From: Protonemura montana
Taxonomy: Eukaryota > Arthropoda > Insecta > Plecoptera > Nemouridae
Length of the DNA: 64,000 bases
Assembly (NCBI GenBank): GCA_947568835.1
Contig: OX387605.1
Span: 11,102,418-11,166,417 of the forward strand
Direction: 5' to 3'
Within the stretch, counting starts at the first letter, position 1; each line of letters starts with the position of its first letter. The translations under genes were made by a program, and so were the position numbers. The notes under the pieces were generated by a model, which was given only the letters and a program-made list of their open reading frames with translations, did no database searches and was not told where the DNA came from. Shown in pieces: positions 52,941-64,000 of this stretch.

Positions 52941-53695
52941 GTAAGTACCTTTTTACACGACCAAACACACAAACCTGTGTAGTCGCATGTTTGTCATTGG
53001 TACAAAAAACATACGCATACCATCAATTTTGTCACAATCGAATAATATATATTAACAAGAAGCTTTCCTTCACTATCCTTGTTTCAGAGAAATTTTATGT
53101 TAATTACAAAAGGCTGTACACAAGGATAGGTACACTTAAGGTATGGTTTGCTACTTGGAAACAAGCTAGTGGAATTCATAGGTTTATGAGAAAATTATCA
53201 TTCACTTTAGGATAACCTATATTGTTTTATTCTGCCCAGGGGTAATTTCAAGATCAATCCAGGTCATCGCCAAGGTGATAAAGCTTTAAGAAACTAACGT
53301 GCTGCAATGAGAATCAAGCTTTTCGCTCAAAAATTTATTATTACTGCTTCTTTCTGTAGAAACTGTTCCGTGGAATAGACTCTATTCTGTAGAAAATCTG
53401 AGTCATATTAAAAATATTTGTATGCATCCTCTGTCACCTCATTTTCCAGCCAAAATAAGTCATTAGTCATAATTTCTAACTCTTATTCAAGATGCTTGAA
53501 TTGCGTACACCAATTATCATTCTCGTGCAAGATAACTTGATTATAAAGCTCCCGCCGAACGACGTTTATGAAATTCCTTGTCTCTGTTTTATTTGCGTTC
53601 AGATTCGGTTTGAAGTGTATGAGCCAACGCCATTCGACCAATCGAGTCGTCACGTCTACTAATTTATTAAATCGTGCTCCTGGTGCAACGGTGTC

Positions 53696-53725
53696 GGGGG
53701 CGGGGGTGGTGGGGCGTTGCGGGGG
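53696..53725 (+). other. G-quadruplex-forming motif
   Basis: Runs of 5, 5, 4 and 5 G with loops of 1, 4 and 6 bases, on the intron sense strand. Confidence 0.75.
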
Positions 53726-54492
53726 TAGAGATTTGTGCCGGCGCTTTGTCTCTTAAGTAAGAACCGAGTTTGTAATGTCGTTAATTCCAGCGCTGCCTGC
53801 TGATTGAATTATTGGCTTTAAAATCCCCGAGAAATAAGAGGACTGGATGTTAGCCTGGACAGCGGCTTGGGAATGGGGGGGCTGAGGTGCAATTTTGAAA
53901 TTTAAAATGTGGAAAAGCTGAAGAAACTAATTTCGAAACAATTAAACGATTAGCGGTCACAAGTTCATGCATGACTATAATTCCCATTTATTTTTTTTTG
54001 GGGGGCGGGGGGATGAAGGGAAGTAGGAACAATAAAAAATGTTACTGTAATTGGAAAGCAAAAAAAAATATGTATCCATAACTATTGAAAAAGGAATAAC
54101 CGCACGAAAATATCCTGTGTCCATAATTTTCGTTGCCAATCTGCAAAATTCTCCAAAGCGCAAAATCTAGTTTTATTTTTCTACCGTTTTGTGTGAACAT
54201 GTGCGCGCTATGCCACATGAAAGCCTGCTTTACATTTCAGTTTCGTGCAAACCACTGTTTTCCATCAAAGCCCTGAAGAGTAACCAACATACTTTAGTCG
54301 TCCACCAACTATTCGAGCTGAAAACGGCTCTTCGCCGAGTCGGGAAGTTTCAAAGACCACGATATTCCCATTGTTACACCATATCAGCTATCACACATTA
54401 ACACGGGCCGCTCTCCCGACATGACCTACGCCCTGAAACGTGTAATTAATTGATAATGGATAAAGTAAGTTTCAGTTTTTTACCCTCCCTAT

Positions 54493-54541
54493 TTCTCTCT
54501 CTCTCTCTCGCTCTCTCGGTCTCTCTCGCTCTTCATCTCTT
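54493..54541 (+). repeat. (CT)n microsatellite, imperfect
   Basis: CT repeats with CTCG interruptions. Confidence 0.95.
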
Positions 54542-54687
54542 CTGGTTTGGTACCGACTAGGCTTAGCTCGTTACAGAGAGACATTATCTGCCGTGTAAGA
54601 TGAACGACTCCCCTGACACTAAACAACTTGTTAGAACACAAACAACCCTTTACACCCACCCCTTGCATTAAGCCACCCCTGGCTCCT

Positions 54688-54714
54688 GGGGGGGTGGCAG
54701 GGAGGGGCAGAGGG
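54688..54714 (+). other. G-quadruplex-forming motif
   Basis: Runs of 7, 3, 4 and 3 G with loops of 5, 1 and 4 bases, about 1 kb from the previous candidate and 100 bp before a CpG-rich patch. Confidence 0.65.
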
Positions 54715-54799
54715 AAGGTGTGTCACGTAGAGTTAACATCAACGACTCAATCGCGTTATTAATGCAGCAGATCTTGAGGTGAACCTTACGACGAGTGGC

Positions 54800-54960
54800 T
54801 TCTGTGTCTTAATTTTCGCGCCGCTCGCTGAAAGCGGGGAAGGATATGATATTGATTGTCCAAAGATGCCTTGGGTACAGGTTTTCGCGGCCATTTAAAT
54901 CACGCTTCAGCGAGGCGCTTCCATTTCCGCGGCGGGAAAAAGTAATTGATTTTTCTTTTA
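54800..54960. promoter_or_regulatory. Candidate intronic regulatory element with two E2F-like sites
   Basis: TTTCGCGCC at 54814-54822 and GGCGGGAAA at 54931-54939 both match the E2F consensus, about 110 bp apart in a CpG-rich patch; AGTAATTGAT follows. The activity is inferred. Confidence 0.3.
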
Positions 54961-56279
54961 AAGAAAATTTGACCTGACAAGTAAACACGCGAAAGCAATT
55001 AGTTTTTGAAATACTAATTACCGAAACCTGTACCGAAACATTGATTTACTGGAACGATTTTGCTAATCACCGTGGTTCTTTTAAATATACCACAATATGC
55101 TTTTTATATTCGCGTTTTAAAATATAAATCCATGCGCAATGTTTATAATATACTCCCATTCAACAAAACGATATTTTTGGTAGGTATCTAAAATGTGTAT
55201 GTAGGTTGACGGTGAAATTGGTTTTGCCTGTAGGTTCAGTTTACCACTTTTTATGGGCGATATAAAAGTGAAGCGATTTGTAATAAGAAAGTTGCCACTA
55301 TTTTGCGATTTACCGCTAAAGTTAAGCTTACCATGCTACATAGATGTGAATTATCCTGGATGTAGTAATTTTGTTAGGCTCTTGCATAAACATGTGTAAT
55401 GGGACATAATTCAATATATTAGCCCGGTATAATATTCAAACGCCGAAGTTGGGATATTATGAAAACATGTTTCTATACATCTGGCATTAATCTTACCCTA
55501 TAATCTCAAATTAAAGCCTAACATTTCTATGAATAACTGATACTAAATCCATAGAACGAGCGCGTTCTAATGGATACTGCACCCCCACAAGTTGAGTGGT
55601 CAACAATTTGCGGTCGAGCTATACGTGGTTTTAGACTCAAGGGAGTAACCAAGAGTAATGGGCCTGCGTGAAATATCTGCAAAATGTCGGCTATTGGAAC
55701 AATAGTCAGGATTTCTATTCTTACTGAGTAACAATACATTTGGCTTGGCTTTAAAATTGAAGGGACCTCCCCTAGCATGCATCCCCCTAGGAAAATATGC
55801 AATTGAATGTTGTTCTTTAGCTTGATATAAATAATCTTCACGTTTGTCTTTGATTCGAAATTTGTCCTGACCCTGTTCTGTTCATGCGTATAATATTTAT
55901 CCAATTTTCCTTACAAATTTCGTCATCGCGAATAGCTTTACGTAATGGCTCATGACATTGATACAAAAAAAGTCTTCCGGAAAAAAACGCGAAGAGAAAT
56001 CCTGTTTTATTTTCTTTTATCTGATTCAGCCAATAGGAAACAGCCACTAAATTCAAAATTATTTTTCGGTAAACAAAAGTCTAAATCGTTTACCAATTTT
56101 CAATTTTCATCCCATTTGGCCCAAAATATCAATCGAATCCTCATTCGCGCTTGCAGCATGCTTATCGCCGACTATCGACTATATTTTGACCGTTAAATTA
56201 CGCAAAAAGCAGAAATTTGTCGTGAATTCTGAATGCGTATTGGCAGTGGTTTTCCACGAGTGACCGCATAGAGTTGCCA

Positions 56280-56283
<4 letters not shown>

Positions 56284-56311
<28 letters not shown>
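56284..56311 (-). repeat. (GACGCC)n hexamer run on the minus strand
   Basis: Reads as GGCGTC repeats on the plus strand, so the same hexamer in the opposite orientation; just over four units. Confidence 0.9.
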
Positions 56312-56431
56312 TATCTGCCGTGTTTGGCCAGCGGACAGACTGGAGTGACCAGGCAAATCTACACAAGCCACAGAGGCAGTGTCAACACGATATATTTGCT
56401 CTATGTCCCTCTCCACTCGCCAGCCACATGA

Positions 56432-56468
56432 ATATCACTCTTGTTATCACTCTTTGTTATCACTCTTT
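56432..56468 (+). repeat. Short tandem repeat of TGTTATCACTCTT type
   Basis: ATCACTCTT occurs three times at 13-14 bp spacing. Confidence 0.85.
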
Positions 56469-59277
56469 TACATCCCCCAACCGGGTATAATTAATAATAT
56501 TTCCCTTCTATTTGATGGTACTACTATTTTAAAAACAACATTGCTGTTTGGATAAGAGTTATCGTAATTCTACCTGGAATTCAGCGCGAGCAGCGATGGC
56601 GTTTGGTTTTATTTCATCGGCTATAAAAAATATATATAACTAACGGGCTGTTACCGACACATTGCTGTGTCGGCAGGTATTACGTTTGCTAATTATACTT
56701 TAAGGATTTTCCTTCGTTTTTTCTAAATACATGTGGCTGTGTTGTTTAATTTGCTCACGCAATCGTTAGCTACTTACAGATTTCAGATTGACGATACATT
56801 TTAACATTTAAAAATATAGCATAAAGTGACAGTTGACATCAGCTCTAAAAATGAGTTTAAGTGTTGTTGTATATATTGCTTCTCATTCACTGTGCCCCAT
56901 TGTAAAAGCAGGTAATTAAAGGAAGCGAAATTCAGCAACCGTGAGCTATAAGCAATTGATAGAAGATTTTCTGGTTGTAATGGCTAAACAAGCTTTAATC
57001 TAAATGAAAATATATTGGCTTTTCTCATACCAGCGAAAATTCTGCTTCTTTTCCGCACAAAATAACCACTTTCTTCAGCTTAAGGTGTCTAATTCTTCGC
57101 ATTCTCTTCCTCTTACTCTTTTCCCAAACTGCAACTTTTATTTTTAATCATCACTCTTGTTCTATCTAAAAAATGTTTTTATTAATATCCGCTTCCGATC
57201 TTGGCAAACGTTTTCCGAGTAATATTACTTTCTTATAATAACCATTTCGATGAGAAAGACTTCATCGGAACAAGTCTTGCTATTGACTTTCCGCGTCGCT
57301 GTTGACCTGACCTCTGAACAATGGCCCGTCACGCTTCTTCGCGTACGCCGAGGTCCTCGACAAAAGTTCGGAGCACCCTCGCTAGAAGCGCCACGCATTG
57401 TGCGTGGCTTGGTCGACGGCGTCCTCGTCCGCAAGCGACCACCCCTTAAAATGCGCACAAAAGTGTGGGTACCTACTGACTGGCACATAACAATGCGACA
57501 CCACCATCGCCGAGCATCGTTTGCATTCGCGGCACAATACACCTCTAAAAGTATAACCAGGCAAACTGTTAAATGTTGAATGAGCTTTACGTGAACTTTG
57601 GTCCGATGGGAATCTGAATATAGGCATGCTATAATATTAAGGAAAGCACGTGTAGAGGAATGGACCGTGGAATGTTCTTTGCTGGTCGCACGGTGATACA
57701 ATACAAATAATGAGTTTCTTGGAGACCTAATACATGTTTCGCATTGAAAAATTGAGCGGGTGGATCAAGTTTTCATTTCAAAGCGTCTACCTTGCTCTCA
57801 CAGTATTTTTTGACATCAATATTCAATTTCATTTTGGAAACTTGCCCCGGCTGGTGCAACCGTCGAAATAGAATATAATTACCAATGTAAATTTCAAATA
57901 CTTCTGGGAAGTTATGTTCTGCGAACAGCATTCAGTCTTTTTTCAGTCAATGCCATGAAACGAATACAAAGAAAATGCAGTATACGTAGTACCTCCGTGT
58001 TGAATCTCTTGATTGCAACGGCCTAGCCTAGAGTTGAACACTCGTAGAGAGTTTCAACGTACGAGCAATGCTTTCTAATCTCGACCCCCTGGTATCTCGG
58101 TTGGCAACTACGGGAGTGGGATACAGCGTCTGGTGAGACTAAAGGCCACTACATTTCTGAGCTCGTTTGTTTTGCAGTCGCGGTTAATTATTCGTTGGTT
58201 GGCTGGCCTGCTCGGCTGGCTGCGTAGCGCGCAGAAAGGACGGGAGTCCGTGTTACCACGCTCGTGAAATTGCCCGCCCGTAAAGTACCCGGTTACACCA
58301 GCAGCTTGAATTGGCCGTCCCCATGCCACCTATGTTCATGAACATCACCGACCAAGCATTCTCTCTTCTCTCATAACGCTCTAAGTGGCTATAACGAAAT
58401 AAATACTTATTAGGGGTACAAATCTCGCTTGGTTTATTATATGATGATACTAACTTTGTTCCGGTGGCATTTTTGCAAAAACAAATCTAGATTATTGCAG
58501 ACGATCTAATCCAGGTTACTGGAATATGTTAGTCTGCACAGTGGAAATATCGACATTTAATAAAGCACTCGATTACACCCGAGTTCAAAGCTCTTCTCTG
58601 CACCGGTGTCTATGAACAAACTACATTGTTGGGCCTCAGCGTCGACAGGAATGAGAGAGCACTAAACAATGGGTGTATTTAAGCAGATCTCCGTTTGAAC
58701 CAGCGATGCTGGTTGAACATGTGATTCAATGCGACATGGAATTCTGATACGTTTACCCACTTGTTTCCCATTCCTTTCGAAAACTATGGACTAAGCCGCC
58801 TTTTAACAAGCAGCAGTTTTACTAAAACTCGATAGTAGGCGCTCAATCGTGTCAAATGCTTGTTTAAGCTTCATCTGCAGTAGCTTTTTAAGCGGAGCAC
58901 GACCTTTCGGATTGAAACGAGAACAAACTGAAGTAAACCAGTGGTTAAATTGCTTTAATTTTTGCCCTTTTACCTAGCATAGTAATATGTAATTTTCTAG
59001 ATCTTGGAACGAGATAGGTACCATTCACTGCAGAATGTAACCCCAGGTGGAATGCTTATCGCATTCGGTTACAGCGCTGGGAAATAAAGAGTTGTTCCAG
59101 TAGTTCGTTTACTCAATTCGACTCAAAACCGCATAAGCAACCACTACTACTGCTATCCGTAACTTCAAGGCGAGTTCCCTTTTCTTTCCTAAATCTGCCG
59201 CTACAAACGAATTACACTTCTCCTTTTAAGAAACTTGGTCCTCGCAGAATAGCTAATTTTTGGCATTGTTTTGTTGG

Positions 59278-59311
59278 AAATAATAATAATAACAATAATA
59301 ATAACAACAAT
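59278..59311 (+). repeat. (AAT/AAC)n microsatellite
   Basis: Mixed AAT and AAC trinucleotide repeats. Confidence 0.9.
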
Positions 59312-60025
59312 ATTAGCATCGCCTGTTTGAGTTGATGCATACTATCAGCGCCCCAGTATGTAAGCGCACAAAGAGAGTGAATTGAAGACAGGCATTTGCA
59401 TTCCGCCGCGATTCGCGTCTCGTTCTTACATATATACAAGCTATGTGCAAAACCCGTATGCTTTATTAATTTTCAAAGGAAACGCGTACAAGCCTAATTT
59501 GTTTCGTTTTGTTTTAAGTATGCTTTACTTTAATTAGCACACAAGCTCAGGGAAATGAAAAAAAAAGATACGAACAAGTCGGCAGAATTAAGTTGAATGC
59601 TCTCTTGTCTAAAGATACCTGCGGACGCGAGTCTCGCTCTTAGAAGCTTTGACAATCCTTCTAATTACATCTCCTCAGTCTAATACGAGATATAAGGCGG
59701 AATTGAGTATTCATGTTGCTTTTCCAGGACAGAGTATTCCGTGTATTCAGATCAGGATCTCTCCGCATATAGCTTGTTCTTCTTCGTGGAGACGCAGTAC
59801 AACGCTGCATTTGAATATTTTATCGCTGCATCTCAGCTCAATAAATTATTCGATTTCAATGACCGGGGTATTTTCGTATCGTAAACTAGAGGCTGTCACG
59901 ATCGGTCTATGTCGACTTTCCAGTTGGTTAGTCGGACAACTGATTGTTCTTGCGCTACAGCGTAACATGCATAGGGAATTTACTCTGCAAGTACAGCGAG
60001 CTTGATTGCATGATCGCTAGATTTC

Positions 60026-60108
60026 TTTAAACCTTTATGCGGTGCTATTGGAAGGAGAGGGGCATGCCTTTAAACCTGTGTGCAGTGCTATTGGAAGTCG
60101 TAGCATGA
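60026..60108 (+). repeat. 43-bp imperfect tandem repeat, two copies
   Basis: Both copies begin TTTAAACC, contain GTGCTATTGGAAG and end in a GCATG-like tail. Starts at 60026 and 60069 give a 43-bp period, with several substitutions between copies. Confidence 0.8.
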
Positions 60109-60804
60109 CTGAGTGTGTTGGACATGGAATATCAAAAGCTGTGTAATAAATAGGAAAAGTATGGACAGCAAAACAAACCCATAGTGCTGAAATGTGATGT
60201 TCAAAGCATTTCTTCGTCAGAGAATATGTATGTAAGGAAACAAAGTTTTCTGTGCTTAGCAAGCTCCGCAATCATGTTGCACAGCAATGATTTTCCTAAG
60301 GCTTTACGTTTTACCTAACCTTATTACACGAAAAAATAACTAACAATATGTTTTAAAACGCTGGGGAGAATATTAAACCCTCGGTTTGGTGATGACACTC
60401 ATTTCTATTAGTTATAATCTGTATATTCACATTTCACGTTCGTGCAAAATGAAAAACGGAACACAGAAACGGGCTTTGCTTGGCAAAGGAGCGTGATCCA
60501 GCAGCCTCCGAAACAAAAATGTATTTGCATGTTATTTTTTTATTATTTTAACACTGAAAACGATTGTAAACTTTTGAAAAATGAAATGACAAGGAAATGT
60601 CCCCTAGAAATTTGTTAAAAACTCTTCGAAGTGTATGGTACCAGCGGTCGCTTTGGGATTCATCCTCATTGAGATCGTACCCTCAGTTTTTAAAAGTCAG
60701 TTGAAACGACATTGCCGTTATCGAAACACCGAGTTCTGACAGCTTTATCCAGGCATCCAACGCCGTCGAAGTTTTATAAAACTGTTTCTCCTTTGTTTCT
60801 TTAG

Positions 60805-60956
60805 TCAGTCCCTTGGACGTTCGGATCCTGGGGGCTAGCCAGCCACTGAGTGCTGGTCGGCGATATGACCTCCTGTGCCAGTCTTCGGGATCACGGCCTC
60901 CAGCCAGCATCACTTGGTGGAGGAACGGCCAGCGCCTGGACCGCACTAAAGAGACG
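60805..60956 (+). CDS. side-like: Side-like gene, exon encoding first half of the next Ig domain (probably Ig3)
   Basis: This 152-bp exon enters in phase 1. With the T from the previous exon it reads DMN-F-SPLDVRILG, then LSAGRRYDLLCQSSGSRPP and ITWWRNGQRL. The L-S-A-G-(K/R)-x-Y-x-(L/I)-x-C-Q-S-x-G-S-R-P-P segment followed by ITWW is the most diagnostic block of the Side family and contains both the first Ig cysteine and the core Trp. The exon ends in phase 0 at ...RTKET with the donor gtgagt; in relatives the reading resumes with a Val-Ser type sequence, so a phase-0 exon should follow. A second AG four bases into the exon (60807-60808) would shift the frame, so 60805 is the preferred start. 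Confidence 0.93.
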
Positions 60957-63900
60957 GTGAGTACTCCGATACTTGTACCTAGCTTTAAGCCCAGTCGTTC
61001 AATTCATAGAGCTTTTTCAAATGGTTCATACCTAAAGATTGATATTATCAGAGTTTCACACTGCGCCTATCAGGTGAATGTTGCAAGAATGTTTGGTCGG
61101 CCATTCTCATAATGAATCACTGTGTTTTCGAAACAGTTTCCTGTGTATGGGGTGTTTGATGATGCTTGGTTGATTCAGACAGGCAGGGCAGCCAGAATTC
61201 ACATGCGTTTCATCCCATAGATGTGCATTTTTGTTCTGGGTGATTCCCATAATTGTGATTTATCTTCAGCCTCGGCGATCAAATCGTTGGTTCTCGCAAT
61301 TGGTCTTCCATTAGATTTATGTCGTGTCTTGTCAAACGAATGGTCATCTACCCTACCTTTTGATCAGCCTAAAGTGACAGCAGTTGGGGGTATACTTAGA
61401 GCCACCTCTATACGCCTCGCGCTCACTTGCTCAGGTACCGGTTGCGTTCAGTAAAATATTTTGAAAGTCACATAAAAGTAGAGCAACGTTGAAGAAGGCA
61501 GTGCAAAATTCTCTTTCAAACCCAGTGAAAAAGTTTGGCCAAGACATTGTCTTGCGGTTAGTGCTCATCCCTGCGGTGTTATCTTAGCCATAAGATTTAG
61601 AGCAACATTACCACGATGTGCTTTTGAAATCTGCGTAAGAAAAAAACAAAGTTTTCTGTTTACTTTTTAGAAAGCTGAGAGCCTACTAATATATTATGTT
61701 ATTATGATATGTGTCGCCATTACTAGTGTGGTAAGGAAATGCATTTACATTCTGCTTATAGACAAAGAAGTCTGCATAGTCTAATAAGATTGTCTACGGC
61801 CATTTTATGCGGTTGTGGCATTTTTTTTCTTTTCCCGCAAGGCGTTTTCCAGTCTTCTAGAAAAGAATGACGAGTTTACACAGAGGCGCTCATCGTGCTT
61901 GCAAATCGTTTCGTTATAGGCCAAGGGACTCTGCCACCAGTGCTACCGCCCATCCGATGTGCTACGCCAACACCAAAACACCCGACAACAACAACGGCAC
62001 TATACCATGAAAGATAGATTTTACAAAATCCAATATGCATTTTTTATGTCCCCCGTTTACTCTCCCTACAGTACCATTTTGAATTGTGTTTATCACACTA
62101 TCTCCCCTTATCCATTAGAGTCTATTTGTAAACGCCGACGACGAGATAGGTGACAACGTTGGAGAAAATTATGTATTATGTAGGAGAGAGGGATTCGGCC
62201 ACCCGTCTTCGACGCATGTCTTTTAACTCCCTGGGTGAATAATCCTCAAAAGAAAAATACCTCGCCGTGGGAATAAAAATTTTCGAGAGACACAGGAACA
62301 GGCTGGAAAGCATGTATATAAAGAGTAAATAATTCAGGAGATGGTCAGTATGTTTATGGGTTCTCTATGAACCTATTGGCTCAACACCTATTTCACATGG
62401 AGGCTGCTCACCCCACGGGTGGAATAGCCAAGTACATTTCAGCCTGCCCGTTTTAAAGGGGACGTGTGAGCCGTAGAAAAATCATTTCTTTTATATGTTT
62501 TGTTTTCTCCGCGGATATTTTTTTCCGATGCTCTATAGATTAATGAAGCTCACATCGATTCGTTCGCATAATAAATGCGTTCGGCTCCGACGGCTTTATG
62601 GACGGAATCAGGATTGCTTCCGCAGCGTTATAGCTATTGTTTTCCTTCTTCTTATTTCTTCTTAAAAACAACTCTTTGTGCAAAAGCAGAAGCAAAATGC
62701 AAATATTGGTATCGTGAATTTCACTCCGAGCAAATTTTCTCGCGTCTCGAGGGAAAAATTCACGTAGAAAGTTTTTAAAAACTAATAATCACCGCGATAA
62801 GGATTTAATTAAACCGCCTTGAAACCGCCCGCATATACCAACATTTTCTTTTTCTCTTTTTCCGATTTCAATTAAAGTGAAACAACAAAAAAATAAAATA
62901 GTTCCAATCAACGTGTACGTAGCCCCGTAAAAGCTCTTTGAAAGTGAAACCCCACCAGTATCTCATTTAATCAAAAAGTTAGCTTAAAACAAAAACAGTG
63001 AACCTCTCGTGATTGAAACAAAGGTTAAACAATGGCTGCTGTAGCGTTCCTCGCCTTCCTTATGAGCCGTTCATCAAGTATGTACAAGAACTCATTGCTT
63101 GCGGAGCGCCAAACAATCTCGACTCGACGCCAGTCGCAACTAATGAGCCGAAAATTATTATTGCCGTCGCAGGAAAATGTCCTGGAAGTTTGTCCTTCAG
63201 AATAGAGCGCGAGCAAAATTTTGCCGGAGGCTGGAACCGTAAATAATATCATCCAAAAAGGCAGGATGGATATAAAAAGGTAGTGTGTATTTCACCAATT
63301 CAACGTATCGAACGACTTTCTCTTTGCTCTGACTAACTTTACCGATTTAATGGGTCGACCTTTTTTTGATCGTGTTTTTGTCATTATGAAGCCTATGACA
63401 TCTTCACATCTGAGCTAGCGCCAAGCCACTCCCTTCCTTTGCTCTACATCCCGCTCTCTCAGTTCTCTTGTTACTACAAAGCTTGCTTTATTCCTAGGAT
63501 TATTATTTTATATCCATAATACTTTCAAGCTTGCTCATCTCGCTGGCACACTGCACGAACTCGTCCAGTAAACTTTTCCATTACGCCCCAAGAACAAATT
63601 GGATCTGTAGACATTAGTACAACAGTACCTAGCGACCAACTTGGCCATCAATAGAAAGATCAACACAAGTTGAAGCGGTCATCTTTATTATTCCCTATGA
63701 AGCCAATCTCGATTTGGTATTACCAATAAACATGATTGATGAATAGATTAAGTTTTGTTGAAAATGGTGTTGACCGTTACGTAAAGAGCTTTTCGTGGCA
63801 TGCTATTTTTATACCCCTCAAATTCGCACATTGTAAACGCGTTTTCTTTTTTATCTGTTTTTTGTGTATGTGTGTGAAGCAGGTGAAATGATAATCACAA

Positions 63901-64000
63901 GCGTGGGCCCGTCACTTTTGTTCGCGCGGTTTACGTCAGGATCCGTTCATCAATGTGTTATGTCATAACAGACTTTGGCACATCGCCGCCGTTGCTGCTG
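60957..64000 (+). other. Start of the following phase-0 intron, continuing beyond the window
   Basis: Begins with gtgagt. I looked for an exon carrying the second cysteine of the third Ig domain, entering in phase 0, and found none up to the window end. The intron is therefore probably at least 3 kb. The stretch is AT-rich, with short unsupported open frames on both strands and no prominent repeat. Confidence 0.65.

Larger units (their letters stand above)
52941..60804 (+). other. 7.86-kb phase-1 intron between two Ig domains
   Basis: Bounded by gtaagt and by a pyrimidine-rich acceptor (ctttgtttctttag). No exon is recognised inside. It contains G-quadruplex candidates at 53.7 and 54.69 kb, a CT-rich run at 54.5 kb, a CpG-rich patch with two E2F-like sites at 54.8-54.95 kb, a GTCGGC hexamer run at 56.29 kb, a 13-14 bp repeat at 56.43 kb, a GC-rich patch near 57.3-57.45 kb, an AT-rich trinucleotide run at 59.28 kb and a 43-bp imperfect tandem repeat at 60.03 kb. 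Confidence 0.85.

Noticed and set aside
57225..57701. 158-codon minus-strand and 109-codon plus-strand frames
   Set aside because: They overlap each other in a moderately GC-rich patch, and neither resembles a family or has splice-site support.

Overview
This looks like arthropod nuclear DNA, most likely from an insect with a large, intron-rich genome. Three points support this: eukaryotic exons with consensus splice sites separated by introns of 7.9 to 15.8 kb, an interstitial run of the arthropod telomere unit TTAGG, and exons of the arthropod-type Side (Sidestep) family of immunoglobulin cell-surface proteins. Nothing prokaryotic was seen: no operons, no long intact ORFs, no CRISPR. A hemimetabolous (polyneopteran-like) insect is my guess from intron size; the window does not prove it.

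The only coding sequence I can defend is three plus-strand exons of one Side-like gene, at 36872-36982, 52737-52940 and 60805-60956. Their phases match (1-1, 1-1, 1-0). Joined, they encode all of one Ig domain (first half in exon 1, second half in exon 2) and the first half of the next Ig domain (exon 3). The signal peptide, first Ig domain, later Ig domains, FN3 domain and membrane anchor were not found here and probably lie outside. In Drosophila, Side proteins act on cell surfaces as guidance cues or partners for Beaten-path family receptors.

Layout: 1-36871 is upstream intron (or 5' flank) with simple repeats, a 6.6 kb inverted repeat, the TTAGG run and a 165-bp tandem repeat at 35.65-36.01 kb. 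36983-52736 splits one Ig domain and holds a strong G-quadruplex motif and CpG-rich islands with transcription-factor-like motifs. 52941-60804 holds two more G-quadruplex candidates, an E2F-like site pair and tandem repeats. 60957-64000 is the start of the next intron.

Most of the many short ORFs have no recognisable domain and behave like chance open frames. I did not find a convincing new biological system. The most checkable leads are the architecture of the Side-like gene, the 165-bp tandem array, the G-quadruplex motifs and the intronic CpG-rich candidate enhancers.
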